Below are positions 41,288 through 50,607 of a stretch of DNA of 64,000 nt, one piece after another (position 1 is the first letter of the stretch; each line of letters starts with the position of its first letter). The notes under the pieces were generated by a model, which saw only the letters and a list, made by a program, of their open reading frames with translations, was not told the DNA's origin and did not search any database. The stretch covers positions 11,904-75,903 of the forward strand of contig JAWUZD010000011.1 in assembly GCA_034110465.1 (NCBI GenBank), given 5' to 3'. The DNA comes from Aurantibacter sp034110465. Its GTDB lineage: Bacteria > Bacteroidota > Bacteroidia > Flavobacteriales > Flavobacteriaceae. The translations under genes and the position numbers were made by a program.

Positions 41288-42208
41288 ATGAACAATATAA
41301 AGAATAAATTTAGCATCAAGGATCTTGAAAACCTTTCAGGAATTAAAGCTCATACTATAAGAATTTGGGAAAAACGTTATAATCTTTTTAATCCAAATAG
41401 AACAGAAACAAATATTAGATATTACAGCTTAGATAGTCTCCAGAAGTTATTAAATATCTCATTTTTAAATTCTAATGGAATTAAAATCTCAAAAATAGCT
41501 AAATTATCGTCAATAGAAATATGTGATAAAGTTAAAGAAATATCTATTATTTCTAATAGTAACAATTACATTATTGACGTTTTTAAATTAGCTATGTTAA
41601 ACTTTGACCAAGCTTTATTTATTAAAACTTATAATGAATTGATTAGTGAATATGATTTTAAAACTATTTTCTATAATTATTTTGTCCCGTTTTTAAATGA
41701 AATAGGTTTACTATGGCAAACTAATACAATTACTCCATCACACGAGCATTTTATTGTTGAATTAATAAAGCAAAAGATATTAGCTAATACAGAGAAAAAC
41801 TTAAACAATATAAAAATATCAAACTCTAAAACAACTTACGCTCTTTTCTTACCTGATAATGAAGTTCATGAATTAGGATTACTTTTTACCAATTATGAAA
41901 TTTTAAGCAAAGGACATCATACTATATATCTAGGACAAAGTGTACCAATTGAAAGTATGATGAGTTTAATGGATTTTTATTCCAACATAACTTTCATTTC
42001 TTGTTTTACTATAAAACCAGAAATTAATGATCTTGAAAAATATTTAAAAGAATTCAATAAAAAACTATTACACAATACTTCTAACGAATTATTAATTTGT
42101 GGCAGAATGACGGAAGCAATTCCAGATTCTATTTCAAACAAAATATCAACCTATAAATCTTCCAAAGAGATAATAGAAACTATCGAATCTACTCCTATTT
42201 ATGATTAA
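41288..42208 (+). CDS. CarH/LitR-like MerR-family regulator of carotenoid synthesis
   Basis: 306 residues. A MerR-type winged helix occupies ~8-70 (IKAHTIRIWEKRYNLFNP). A four-helix bundle (~90-175) carries W143-x9-E153-H154 (WQTNTITPSHEH), the Wx9EH signature of the photosensing CarH family. A Rossmann-like cobalamin domain (~180-300) has a degenerate motif: E192-x-H194-x-x-G197, S238-x-F240 and C271-G272 instead of DxHxxG, SxL and GG. His154 and His194 match the upper and lower axial B12 ligands, so light/B12 sensing is possible. Its stop overlaps crtI by 8 bases, so it leads the carotenoid operon. Confidence 0.85.
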   Translation: MNNIKNKFSIKDLENLSGIKAHTIRIWEKRYNLFNPNRTETNIRYYSLDSLQKLLNISFLNSNGIKISKIAKLSSIEICDKVKEISIISNSNNYIIDVFKLAMLNFDQALFIKTYNELISEYDFKTIFYNYFVPFLNEIGLLWQTNTITPSHEHFIVELIKQKILANTEKNLNNIKISNSKTTYALFLPDNEVHELGLLFTNYEILSKGHHTIYLGQSVPIESMMSLMDFYSNITFISCFTIKPEINDLEKYLKEFNKKLLHNTSNELLICGRMTEAIPDSISNKISTYKSSKEIIETIESTPIYD

Positions 42209-43661
42209 AGATATAGCAATAATTGGTTCCGGATTCTCTGCACTTTCAGCATCTTGTCATTTAGCTAAATTAGGACATAACGTAAGTGTTTTTGAAAAAA
42301 ACGAATCTATTGGTGGACGTTGTAGACAGTTCAAAAAAGAAGGTTTCACATTCGATATTGGCCCAAGTTGGTATTGGATGCCAGATATATTTGATAAATT
42401 CTTTGCTGAATTTGGCAAAAAAACATCCGATTATTACGAATTAGATAAATTAAGCCCTGCATACAAAATCTTCTTTGAAGACGATACCATAACTATTGGT
42501 GATTGTATGGAAAAAATTTGTGTAGAATTTGAGCGTATAGAAAAAGGTAGCTCTGTACCTTTAAAGAAGTTTATAAAAACAGCTCAAGAAAATTACGATA
42601 TTGCTATAAATAAAGTTGTTTTAAAACCAGGTCTATCGCCTTTAGAGCTAGTTACTCCAGAAACAATTACACGTTTAGACCAATTTTTTAAAACTATAAG
42701 TAGTGAAGTTAGAAAGCGCTTTAAAAACCCTAAGCTAATATCAACTTTAGAGTTTCCTGTTTTATTTTTAGGCGCAAAACCAAATAAAACACCTTCATTT
42801 TATAGCTTTATGAATTTTGCAGATTTTGGATTAGGCACTTGGCATCCAAAAGGCGGTATGTATAAAGTTATTGAAGCTATGGAAGATTTGTCCAGAAGTT
42901 TAGGTGTAAAATTTCACACCAATAGTCCAGTTAGTAAAATAAATGTATTGGAAAACAGCGCTACATCTATTATAATAAATAATAAAACATTAAATTTTGA
43001 TATTATTCTAAGCGGTGCAGATTACCATCATTCTGAAACTTTATTAGACCAAAAATACAGACAATACTCCGAGAAATATTGGAGTAAAAAAACATTTGCG
43101 CCTTCTTCTCTACTCTTTTACGTAGGTTTTAATACTAAAATAAAAAATGTAAATCATCATAATTTATTTTTCGATACAGATTTTGAAAAACATGCACAAG
43201 AAATATACGATAGTCCTAAATGGCCATCAGATCCGCTATTTTATGCTAATTTCCCTTCTGTAACAGATAAAAGCATGGCTCCAGAAGGTTACGAAACAGG
43301 TTTTTTTCTTATCCCAATTGCTCCTGGAATAGAAGATACACCAGAACAAAGAGAAAAATATTTTAACTTAATTATGTCTCGTCTTGAGTTAAGAATTGTA
43401 CAAAAAGTAAAAAATAACATTATATTTAAAGAAAGTTTTTGTGTCAACGATTTTATAAGCGAATATAATTCCTATAAAGGAAATGCTTATGGAATGGCAA
43501 ATACATTACTTCAAACTGCTTTTTTAAGACCAAATCTAAAAAGTAAAAAAGTTAGTAATTTATATTTCACAGGGCAATTAACAGTTCCTGGACCTGGAGT
43601 TCCTCCTGCATTAATTTCGGGAAAACTAGTTGCTGACTTAATAAATAAAAACCACAAGTAA
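42201..43661 (+). CDS. crtI: Phytoene desaturase CrtI
   Basis: 486 residues. It converts phytoene to lycopene in four dehydrogenations with FAD. The N-terminal dinucleotide site is IAIIGSGFSALSASCHLAKL, followed by GGRCRQFKKEGFTFDIGPSW. The C-terminal CrtI signature is seen in YFTGQLTVPGPGVPPALISG. Length fits the family. The start codon lies inside the regulator gene's end (8-base overlap), indicating coupled translation; crtB follows after 3 bases. Confidence 0.95.
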   Translation: MIKDIAIIGSGFSALSASCHLAKLGHNVSVFEKNESIGGRCRQFKKEGFTFDIGPSWYWMPDIFDKFFAEFGKKTSDYYELDKLSPAYKIFFEDDTITIGDCMEKICVEFERIEKGSSVPLKKFIKTAQENYDIAINKVVLKPGLSPLELVTPETITRLDQFFKTISSEVRKRFKNPKLISTLEFPVLFLGAKPNKTPSFYSFMNFADFGLGTWHPKGGMYKVIEAMEDLSRSLGVKFHTNSPVSKINVLENSATSIIINNKTLNFDIILSGADYHHSETLLDQKYRQYSEKYWSKKTFAPSSLLFYVGFNTKIKNVNHHNLFFDTDFEKHAQEIYDSPKWPSDPLFYANFPSVTDKSMAPEGYETGFFLIPIAPGIEDTPEQREKYFNLIMSRLELRIVQKVKNNIIFKESFCVNDFISEYNSYKGNAYGMANTLLQTAFLRPNLKSKKVSNLYFTGQLTVPGPGVPPALISGKLVADLINKNHK

Positions 43662-43664
43662 AGA

Positions 43665-44504
43665 ATGAAAAGTTTATTCGATTCCGTTTCATACAAGTGT
43701 AGCAAAGTGGTTACAAACACTTATAGCACGTCTTTTTCATTGGCAACAAAAATGTTGTCTAGTTCTATCAGACAAGATATTTACAACATATATGGATTTG
43801 TACGTTTTGCTGATGAAATAGTTGATTCTTTTCACGATTTTGACAAGCCTTCATTATTTGAAGACTTCGAAATAGAACTAGAAAAAGCGTTAACTAATAA
43901 AATTAGCTTAAATCCAATTCTAAATGCTTTTCAATATACCTATCACACATGCAACATAGATAAGCACATGGTAGATTCTTTTATGAAAAGTATGAAATTA
44001 GATCTAACTAAGTCAACTTACTTAACAGATCAAGAATATAAAGATTACATATATGGTTCTGCAGATGTTGTTGGTTTAATGTGCTTAAAAGTTTTTGTTA
44101 AAGGAGATAATGCTAAATATGAAGAATTAAAAGATACCGCAATGTCTTTAGGTTCCGCATTTCAAAAAGTAAATTTCTTAAGAGATTTAAAAGCAGATTT
44201 TGATACTTTAGAACGTACTTATTTTCCAAATACAGACTTAAATAATTTAACTGAAGAAGATAAACAAATTATAATTAAAGATATAGAAAGTGACTTCGAA
44301 AAAGGTTTAGATGGTATAAAACTGTTACCAATAGAAGCTAAATTTGGCGTTTTTATGGCTTACAGATATTATAGTCAATTATTAAAAAAACTAAAAAAAA
44401 CACCAGCTTTAGAAATAAAATCAACTAGAATTAGAGTCCCAAATTATAAAAAATTTGAATTGATTACAAGAAGCTATGTCAAATATCAACTCAACTTAAT
44501 ATAA
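43665..44504 (+). CDS. crtB: Phytoene synthase CrtB
   Basis: 279 residues. It condenses two geranylgeranyl diphosphates into phytoene. The two Asp-rich Mg sites are visible: FADEIVDSFHD (residues ~46-56) and FLRDLKADFDTLERTYFPN (~169-187). TSFSLATKMLSSSIRQDIYN at the N-terminus is typical. Second enzyme gene of the operon. Confidence 0.95.
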   Translation: MKSLFDSVSYKCSKVVTNTYSTSFSLATKMLSSSIRQDIYNIYGFVRFADEIVDSFHDFDKPSLFEDFEIELEKALTNKISLNPILNAFQYTYHTCNIDKHMVDSFMKSMKLDLTKSTYLTDQEYKDYIYGSADVVGLMCLKVFVKGDNAKYEELKDTAMSLGSAFQKVNFLRDLKADFDTLERTYFPNTDLNNLTEEDKQIIIKDIESDFEKGLDGIKLLPIEAKFGVFMAYRYYSQLLKKLKKTPALEIKSTRIRVPNYKKFELITRSYVKYQLNLI

Positions 44505-44512
44505 GTAATACA

Positions 44513-44962
44513 ATGCAAAATTTATATTGGATATTAGTTTTTTTAGGTGTGTTTAGCGCTATGGAATTTATGGCTTGGTTTACACATAAATATGTTATGC
44601 ATGGTTTTTTGTGGTCGTTACATAAAGATCACCATCAAAAAGATCATAAAAATTGGTTTGAGCGTAATGATGCCTTCTTTATATTTTACGCAATAGTAAG
44701 TATGACATGCTTTTACCTTTGGAGTTACGAAAACATTTGGTATTGCTTACCTATTGGTTTAGGTATAATGGCTTATGGTGCTACTTATTTTTTAGTTCAT
44801 GATATATTTATACATCAACGCTTTAAGCTATTTAGAAATGCAAATAACTGGTACGCTAAAGGCGTTAGAAGAGCTCATAAAATGCATCATAAACATTTAG
44901 GTAAAGGCGATGGCGAATGCTTTGGAATGCTATTTGTTCCTTTTAAATATTTTAAACGATAA
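44513..44962 (+). CDS. crtZ: Beta-carotene hydroxylase CrtZ
   Basis: 149 residues, four membrane helices, of the fatty acid hydroxylase superfamily. The di-iron histidine clusters are HKYVMH, LHKDHHQKDH, HDIFIHQRF and RRAHKMHHKH. It hydroxylates beta-carotene at C3 and C3' to zeaxanthin. Third enzyme gene of the operon. Confidence 0.94.
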   Translation: MQNLYWILVFLGVFSAMEFMAWFTHKYVMHGFLWSLHKDHHQKDHKNWFERNDAFFIFYAIVSMTCFYLWSYENIWYCLPIGLGIMAYGATYFLVHDIFIHQRFKLFRNANNWYAKGVRRAHKMHHKHLGKGDGECFGMLFVPFKYFKR

Positions 44963-44971
44963 GTTTTACAA

Positions 44972-46117
44972 ATGAAACAAAATCATTTTGATTACATTAT
45001 TATAGGACAAGGATTAGCCGGCTTAAAGCTAGCTTTGTCTTTTCAAAATGATGCTTTTTTTAAAGACAAAAAAATTGCTTTAATAGACAAAAGCTCTAAA
45101 TTAACTAACGATAAAACTTGGTGTTTTTGGGAAACCTCTAAAAATGACTTAGAAAATTTAGTTTCTAAAAAATGGACAAAAGCTAATTTTTATGGCAATA
45201 ACAAACACATAGAATTAGCTTTAAAACCTTATCATTATAAAATGATAAAATCGTTAGATTTTTATAATTACTATAGAGAAGTACTCAGTAAAAACCCAAA
45301 TTTTTTTTTTATTTTAGACGATGTTATTTCTATTAATAATTTAAAGACAACTGTAAATACAACTAAAAATATATTTACTTCAAATCATATTTTTGATAGT
45401 CGAATTCCTAAAGAGTTTCATTTAAAAAAAGAGAACTACATTAATATTATCCAACATTTTAAAGGTTGGACTATTTCTACCGAAGGAAATCATTTTAATC
45501 CAAATGAAATTACAATGATGGATTACAGATTAAAAGATGGTAATCAAACCACTTTTATGTATGTATTACCATTTTCTAAAACTGAAGCCTTAGTAGAATT
45601 TACGTATTTCACAAAAGAAGTTGTCTCCGATAACGTTTATGATAATTTCTTAAAAAAATACATTTCAGAACAACTTAAAATAACAGATTACAAGATAAAA
45701 GAAACAGAAAAAGGACAGATTCCAATGTCTACATTTCCATTTGAAAACTACTCTACCAAAAACATTACAAAAATTGGGACTGCTGGCGGATGGGTTAAAG
45801 GTTCTACAGGCTACAGTTTTAAACATACCGAAAAAAAGGTAACTAAAATTCTTCAAAACATAAAAGATCATCAATTACCATCTAAAGGATTAATTAATTC
45901 AAAATATAAGTTTTACGATAAAATTTTTTTAAAAGTTTTAAAAGATGAAAACCATAAAGGGGAATGGATTTTTACTAATTATTATAACAAAAATAATATA
46001 AAGACAATGTTTAGGTTTTTAGATGAAGAATCTACTTTTATTGAGGATTTAAAAATTATGTCATCGCTTTTTAGCTTCAGTTTTATAAAAGCTTTTTTTA
46101 AAATGTTAAAAAACTAA
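44972..46117 (+). CDS. crtY: Lycopene beta-cyclase CrtY
   Basis: 381 residues of the FAD-dependent lycopene cyclase family. N-terminal FDYIIIGQGLAGLKLALSF (FAD site) and NDKTWCFWE, which is characteristic of CrtY/CrtL cyclases; TFPFENYSTKNITKIGTAGG later in the protein matches the family. It closes the beta rings on lycopene. As no crtW or crtO ketolase gene follows, zeaxanthin is the predicted end product. Last gene of the operon. Confidence 0.93.
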   Translation: MKQNHFDYIIIGQGLAGLKLALSFQNDAFFKDKKIALIDKSSKLTNDKTWCFWETSKNDLENLVSKKWTKANFYGNNKHIELALKPYHYKMIKSLDFYNYYREVLSKNPNFFFILDDVISINNLKTTVNTTKNIFTSNHIFDSRIPKEFHLKKENYINIIQHFKGWTISTEGNHFNPNEITMMDYRLKDGNQTTFMYVLPFSKTEALVEFTYFTKEVVSDNVYDNFLKKYISEQLKITDYKIKETEKGQIPMSTFPFENYSTKNITKIGTAGGWVKGSTGYSFKHTEKKVTKILQNIKDHQLPSKGLINSKYKFYDKIFLKVLKDENHKGEWIFTNYYNKNNIKTMFRFLDEESTFIEDLKIMSSLFSFSFIKAFFKMLKN

Positions 46118-46119
46118 CA

Positions 46120-46710
46120 TTACAAATTAGAATAACCTTTTGTTCTAAATATTAAATTACCAACCAAAGCTCTAACTTTCTCACTACTCCAATTAGCTGC
46201 GCCTTCTTTAAATATACGGACTCTATTTTTATGATCTATTAACAAAGTTCTTGGAATGGAATTAGGATTAAAGTAGATACTTTTTGGGTTTTCTTGTGGA
46301 ATATAAACTGGAAAATTATAGCTATTTTTATTTAAAAATTTTAAAATAGTTTCTGGATCCTCATTAGAAACAAAAACAAAATCCATATTTTCTCCAAATT
46401 CATTATATAAAGCTTGTAGACTTGGCAACTCTGCTATACATGGCGGACACCAAGTTGCCCAAAAACTTATAATTTTTACGCGATCTTGAGTAGAATTGAA
46501 ATTGTAATTATTCCCGCTTAAATCTTTCAATTTAAAATCTAACGTTTCTACCGTTTGTAATTCGTATTCAAAAGAAGGAGAAAATTCTGCTACCAATTTC
46601 TGTACCTGTAATTGTAACGGCTTCCTAGTTTGTGGAATAATAAGTACTAAAACAATTAGAACACTTAATATATTTTGAAAACTAAATTTGAATTTTTTAA
46701 TTGAAAACAT
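46120..46710 (-). CDS. TlpA-like thioredoxin-fold protein (membrane anchored)
   Basis: 196 residues. The N-terminal hydrophobic segment (~8-25) anchors a periplasmic thioredoxin-like domain at ~50-190 with active site WCPPC (FWATWCPPCIAELPSLQALY) and cis-Pro region IPRTLLIDHKNRV. The TlpA/ResA family reduces disulfides on exported proteins such as apocytochromes. Convergent with crtY, which ends only two bases before its stop; no terminator lies between. Confidence 0.9.
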   Translation of the reverse strand: MFSIKKFKFSFQNILSVLIVLVLIIPQTRKPLQLQVQKLVAEFSPSFEYELQTVETLDFKLKDLSGNNYNFNSTQDRVKIISFWATWCPPCIAELPSLQALYNEFGENMDFVFVSNEDPETILKFLNKNSYNFPVYIPQENPKSIYFNPNSIPRTLLIDHKNRVRIFKEGAANWSSEKVRALVGNLIFRTKGYSNL

Positions 46711-46759
46711 AAATTAGTAGGTTGCTATTTTAGAAATTTTAAAACCAATCTAATATATA

Positions 46760-46796
46760 AAAGAAAAGGCTTCCAAATTAACGGAAGCCTTAAAAT
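46760..46796 (-). terminator. Terminator after aconitase
   Basis: On the reverse strand AAGGCTTCC and GGAAGCCTT form a 9-bp stem with an 8-base loop, followed by a T-rich run. It lies 19 bases past the aconitase stop. Confidence 0.88.
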
Positions 46797-46814
46797 TATT
46801 ATAACTTAAATTAA

Positions 46815-49085
46815 TTAAGCTTTATTTTCTTTCTTAATTAAATTCAAGGCAGAACCTTCGTTATACCATTCAATTTGAGATTGGTTATATGTATGATTTA
46901 ATTCAATAATATCTTTAGAACCATCCGCATGTACAAACTCTAAGTTTAAAGTCTTACCAGGCTTAAATTCGTTTAAATCTAAGAAGTTAATGGTATCATC
47001 TTCTAAAATCTTATCGTAATCTGCCTCATTAACAAATGTTAACCCTAACATTCCTTGTTTTTTAAGGTTTGTTTCGTGAATACGTGCAAAAGATTTTACA
47101 ATTACAGCAGCAACACCTAAATGTCTTGGCTCCATTGCAGCATGTTCTCTAGAAGAACCTTCACCATAGTTGTGATCTCCAACAACTACTGTATAAATAC
47201 CTGCAGCTTTGTAAGCTCTTGCCGTGTCTGGCACACCACCAAATTCTCCTGTTAATTGATTCTTTACAAAGTTGGTCTTTTTACCAAATGCATTTACAGC
47301 ACCAATTAAGCAGTTGTTAGAAATATTATCTAAATGTCCACGGTAACGCAACCAAGGTCCAGCCATAGAAATATGGTCTGTTGTACATTTCCCAAAGGCT
47401 TTAATTAATAACTTCGCACCTTCTATTTTGTTTCCTATAGGTGTAAATGGTGTTAATAATTGTAAACGCTCAGACGTTGGACTTACTGTAACTTGCACAC
47501 CACTTCCATCTGCCATAGGCGCTAAGTAACCATTATCTTTAACTTCAAAACCTTTTGGTGGCAATTCCCAACCAGTTGGCTCGTCAAACTTAACTTGTTC
47601 TCCGTTTTTATTCGTTAATGTATCCGTCATTGGATTAAAATCTAAACGACCAGCAATTGCAATAGCTGCTGTTATTTCTGGAGATGCAACAAATGCGTGT
47701 GTGTTTGGATTTCCATCGGCACGCTTAGCAAAGTTTCTGTTAAATGAGTGAACTATACTATTTTTTGGTGCATTTTTAGGATCGCTATATCTTGCCCATT
47801 GACCAATACAAGGTCCACAAGCATTAGTAAATATTTTAGCATTTAGTTTTTCAAATATGCCAATAATACCATCTCTATCTGCAGTATATCTTACTTTTTC
47901 AGAACCAGGATTAATTCCTAATTCAGCTTTCATTTCAATTCCTTTATCTAAAGCTTGCTGCGCAATGGAAGAAGCTCTAGATAAATCTTCGTAAGAAGAG
48001 TTAGTACAAGAACCTATTAATCCCCATTCTACAGTTAAAGGCCATTCATTTTTAGTCGCAATTGCGTTCATATCTTTACCAACTTTAGTCGATAAATCTG
48101 GTGTAAAAGGTCCATTTAACAGTGGTGTTAATTCAGATAAATTAATTTCTATAACTTGATCAAAATACTGCTCTGGATTAGCATAAACTTCTGCATCTGC
48201 AGTTAAATAATCTTTAACTTTATTTGCAGCATCTGCAACATCTGCTCGTTCTGTAGCTCGTAAATAACGCTCCATAGACTCATCGTATCCAAAAGTAGAA
48301 GTTGTTGCCCCTATTTCTGCACCCATATTACAAATTGTACCTTTACCTGTACAAGACATAGAAGTAGCACCTTCACCAAAATACTCTACAATAGCTCCAG
48401 TTCCACCTTTAGCAGATACAATACCAGCTACTTTTAAAATAACATCTTTTGGTGCAGTCCAACCAGATAATTTACCAGTTAACTTAACACCTATTAATTT
48501 AGGGAATTTTAATTCCCAAGCCATTCCAGCCATTACATCTACAGCATCTGCTCCACCAACACCAATTGCAACCATTCCTAAACCACCAGCGTTAACTGTA
48601 TGAGAATCTGTTCCAATCATCATTCCTCCTGGAAATGCATAATTTTCTAAAACAACTTGGTGAATAATTCCTGCGCCTGGTTTCCAAAAACCAATTCCAT
48701 ACTTATTAGATACAGATTCTAAGAAATCGAAAACTTCACTACTTACATCGTTAGCGTGTTTTAAATCTGTTGCAGCACCACTTTTGGCTTGGATTAAGTG
48801 ATCACAATGTACAGTTGTTGGCACAGCTACCTGAGTTTTTCCAGCTTGCATAAATTGCAATAAAGCCATTTGTGCAGTTGCATCTTGACAAGCAATACGA
48901 TCTGGTGCAAAATCTACATAATCTTTTCCACGTATAAACGCTTTATTAGGAGTTCCATCCCAAAGGTGAGAGTATAAAATTTTCTCAGAAAGTGTAAGTG
49001 GTTTTCCAACAACATTTCGTGCTGCATCAACACGTTCAGTCATTTGACTATACACCTTTTTAATCATATCAATATCGAATGCCAT
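46815..49085 (-). CDS. acn: Aconitate hydratase (mitochondrial-type)
   Basis: 756 residues, the short mitochondrial-type aconitase usual in Bacteroidota rather than AcnA (~890) or AcnB. Cluster-binding Cys are in GSCTNSSYEDLSRA and NACGPCIGQWAR. The substrate region GTDSHTVNAGGLGMVAIGVG and the C-terminal swivel domain GEGSSREHAAMEPRHLGVAA are present. It interconverts citrate and isocitrate in the TCA cycle. No upstream gene shares its transcript; the 281-base gap at 49086-49366 holds its leader. Confidence 0.97.
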   Translation of the reverse strand: MAFDIDMIKKVYSQMTERVDAARNVVGKPLTLSEKILYSHLWDGTPNKAFIRGKDYVDFAPDRIACQDATAQMALLQFMQAGKTQVAVPTTVHCDHLIQAKSGAATDLKHANDVSSEVFDFLESVSNKYGIGFWKPGAGIIHQVVLENYAFPGGMMIGTDSHTVNAGGLGMVAIGVGGADAVDVMAGMAWELKFPKLIGVKLTGKLSGWTAPKDVILKVAGIVSAKGGTGAIVEYFGEGATSMSCTGKGTICNMGAEIGATTSTFGYDESMERYLRATERADVADAANKVKDYLTADAEVYANPEQYFDQVIEINLSELTPLLNGPFTPDLSTKVGKDMNAIATKNEWPLTVEWGLIGSCTNSSYEDLSRASSIAQQALDKGIEMKAELGINPGSEKVRYTADRDGIIGIFEKLNAKIFTNACGPCIGQWARYSDPKNAPKNSIVHSFNRNFAKRADGNPNTHAFVASPEITAAIAIAGRLDFNPMTDTLTNKNGEQVKFDEPTGWELPPKGFEVKDNGYLAPMADGSGVQVTVSPTSERLQLLTPFTPIGNKIEGAKLLIKAFGKCTTDHISMAGPWLRYRGHLDNISNNCLIGAVNAFGKKTNFVKNQLTGEFGGVPDTARAYKAAGIYTVVVGDHNYGEGSSREHAAMEPRHLGVAAVIVKSFARIHETNLKKQGMLGLTFVNEADYDKILEDDTINFLDLNEFKPGKTLNLEFVHADGSKDIIELNHTYNQSQIEWYNEGSALNLIKKENKA

Positions 49086-49366
49086 ATAGTTGTATTTTTT
49101 TGTTAATTAATTCTTTTTAAGTCTTGCGAATTTACGAAATTATTAAGGATTTTAAAAATTCTTTAGTCGGCTATCAGTGGAATAGCGATATTACCAATAA
49201 AATTGAATTTATTTGTCACATATTGATTAAATCAACAAAAAGCTACGTCTTAAATTATCAATTTATTAATTATTATTCTTATTTTTTTGAGTAACAAAAT
49301 TTAAAATCATTAACTATTTTAGTTATGATTTATGCAATTTTGATAAATGAAAGCAATAAATGGCGA
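49086..49366. other. Aconitase leader region, nothing else recognised
   Basis: 281 bases of AT-rich noncoding DNA. On the reverse strand only a weak TAAATTCG box (one mismatch) about 40 bases before the aconitase start is seen. No repeat, RNA or small gene is evident. Confidence 0.5.
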
Positions 49367-49561
49367 TTAATTCTTACTACGCGCTATTTTAATTAATTTA
49401 ATAATTGCTAATAGAATAGCAAAAAACTCTATAAAGGTTCCTACCAAAAGCAATTGTGGCGCAAACTGTAAGTGTAAAATTTTAAATGTAGCTCCTAGAA
49501 TTGTTAAACCAATTCCTATAAGCAAAACTATTAGCGGCGTTACAAACTCTTTTAATTTCAT
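49367..49561 (-). CDS. Small GldL-like two-helix membrane peptide
   Basis: 64 residues with two membrane helices. IGLTILGATFKILHLQFAPQ and LVGTFIEFFAILLAI follow the same pattern as the N-terminal region of the type IX motor protein GldL (GALFKIMH...VG...E). The acidic residue in the second helix, important for proton-driven rotation in GldL, is kept (Glu45 in GTFIEFF). The cytoplasmic domain of GldL is absent. It begins one base after the MoxR ATPase stop on the same strand. The function is unknown; the resemblance is from memory. Confidence 0.7.
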   Translation of the reverse strand: MKLKEFVTPLIVLLIGIGLTILGATFKILHLQFAPQLLLVGTFIEFFAILLAIIKLIKIARSKN

Positions 49562-49562
49562 A

Positions 49563-50516
49563 TTAATAAAGACTTTCTATTATTTTTTCTATAGTAACAC
49601 CTTCTGCCTCTGCTTTGTAATTCTTAATCATTCTATGACGTAAAATTCCCGTAGCAATAGCTTGAACATTTTCTATATCTGGTGAGAATTTACCATTTAT
49701 AGCTGCGTGAGTTTTTGCTGCCAAAATTAAATTTTGAGAAGCCCTTGGTCCTGCGCCCCAATCTATATATTGTTTTACTAAGTCTGAAGCTTCAGGACTT
49801 AACGGTCTTGTTTTACCAACCATTTTAACTGCATATTCTATAACATTATCTGCAACTGGAATACGACGAATTAACTCTTGAAAATCTATAATTTCTTGTG
49901 CAGTAAACAATGAATTAACTATAGGTTTATGATTAGATGTTGTTGCTTTTACCACATCTACTTCTTCTTGAAATGTTGGATATTCTAAATTAATAGAAAA
50001 CATAAAACGATCTAATTGTGCTTCTGGCAAGGGATAAGTTCCTTCTTGTTCTATTGGGTTTTGTGTGGCTAAAACAAAATATGGTAAATCTAATTTATAA
50101 TGGTTTCCAGCAACCGTAACTGAGCGTTCTTGCATAGCTTCCAACAAGGCAGCTTGTGTTTTTGGAGGTGTACGATTAATCTCGTCTGCTAAAATAATAT
50201 TAGAAAAAATTGGTCCTTTTATAAATTTAAAATTTCTAGTTTCATCTAATATCTCACTACCAAGTATATCACTTGGCATTAAATCTGGTGTAAACTGTAT
50301 ACGTTTAAAGTTTAAACCTAATGCCTTAGAAATGGTATTTACCATTAGAGTTTTTGCTAAACCAGGAACACCAACTAATAAGGCGTGTCCACCAGAAAAA
50401 ACACTAATTAGTATTTGGTTGACAACATCGTCCTGACCAATAATAACTTTAGCTACTTCTTGGCGTAAACTATTATACTTTTCTACTAATTGATTTATTG
50501 CTGCTACGTCGGACAT
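49563..50516 (-). CDS. MoxR family AAA ATPase
   Basis: 317 residues. Walker A GVPGLAKTLMVN, Walker B ILADEINRTPPKTQAALLEA and ATQNPIEQEGTYPLPEAQ are hallmark MoxR. These ATPases remodel proteins, usually with a VWA-domain partner encoded nearby; here none is adjacent, and instead a small GldL-like peptide gene follows. A chelatase-like AAA/VWA pair lies 6 kb away. The gene is separated from the foldase operon by a terminator. Confidence 0.93.
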   Translation of the reverse strand: MSDVAAINQLVEKYNSLRQEVAKVIIGQDDVVNQILISVFSGGHALLVGVPGLAKTLMVNTISKALGLNFKRIQFTPDLMPSDILGSEILDETRNFKFIKGPIFSNIILADEINRTPPKTQAALLEAMQERSVTVAGNHYKLDLPYFVLATQNPIEQEGTYPLPEAQLDRFMFSINLEYPTFQEEVDVVKATTSNHKPIVNSLFTAQEIIDFQELIRRIPVADNVIEYAVKMVGKTRPLSPEASDLVKQYIDWGAGPRASQNLILAAKTHAAINGKFSPDIENVQAIATGILRHRMIKNYKAEAEGVTIEKIIESLY

Positions 50517-50554
50517 TTAAGTTTATTTTTGTGGCACTAATGTAATAAATATGC

Positions 50555-50587
50555 ATAAAAAAACCTTTGAATTTCTTCAAAGGTTTT
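50555..50587 (-). terminator. Terminator of the foldase operon
   Basis: On the reverse strand AAACCTTTGA and TCAAAGGTTT pair with a short loop (GAAAT) and T7 follows. It lies about 20 bases past the SurA-like stop. Confidence 0.88.
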
Positions 50588-50607
50588 AATTAGTGAAAAT
50601 AATATAT

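Noticed and set aside
49563..50516. MoxR ATPase as partner of the VWA protein at 56826-57950
   Set aside because: They are 6 kb apart and separated by the foldase operon with its own promoter and terminator; the VWA gene already has an adjacent ATPase.
50524..50531. Forward TATTTTTG box between moxR and the SurA-like gene
   Set aside because: It faces into the 3' end of a gene on the other strand, has no gene to serve and no TTG at 19 bases; probably chance in AT-rich DNA.
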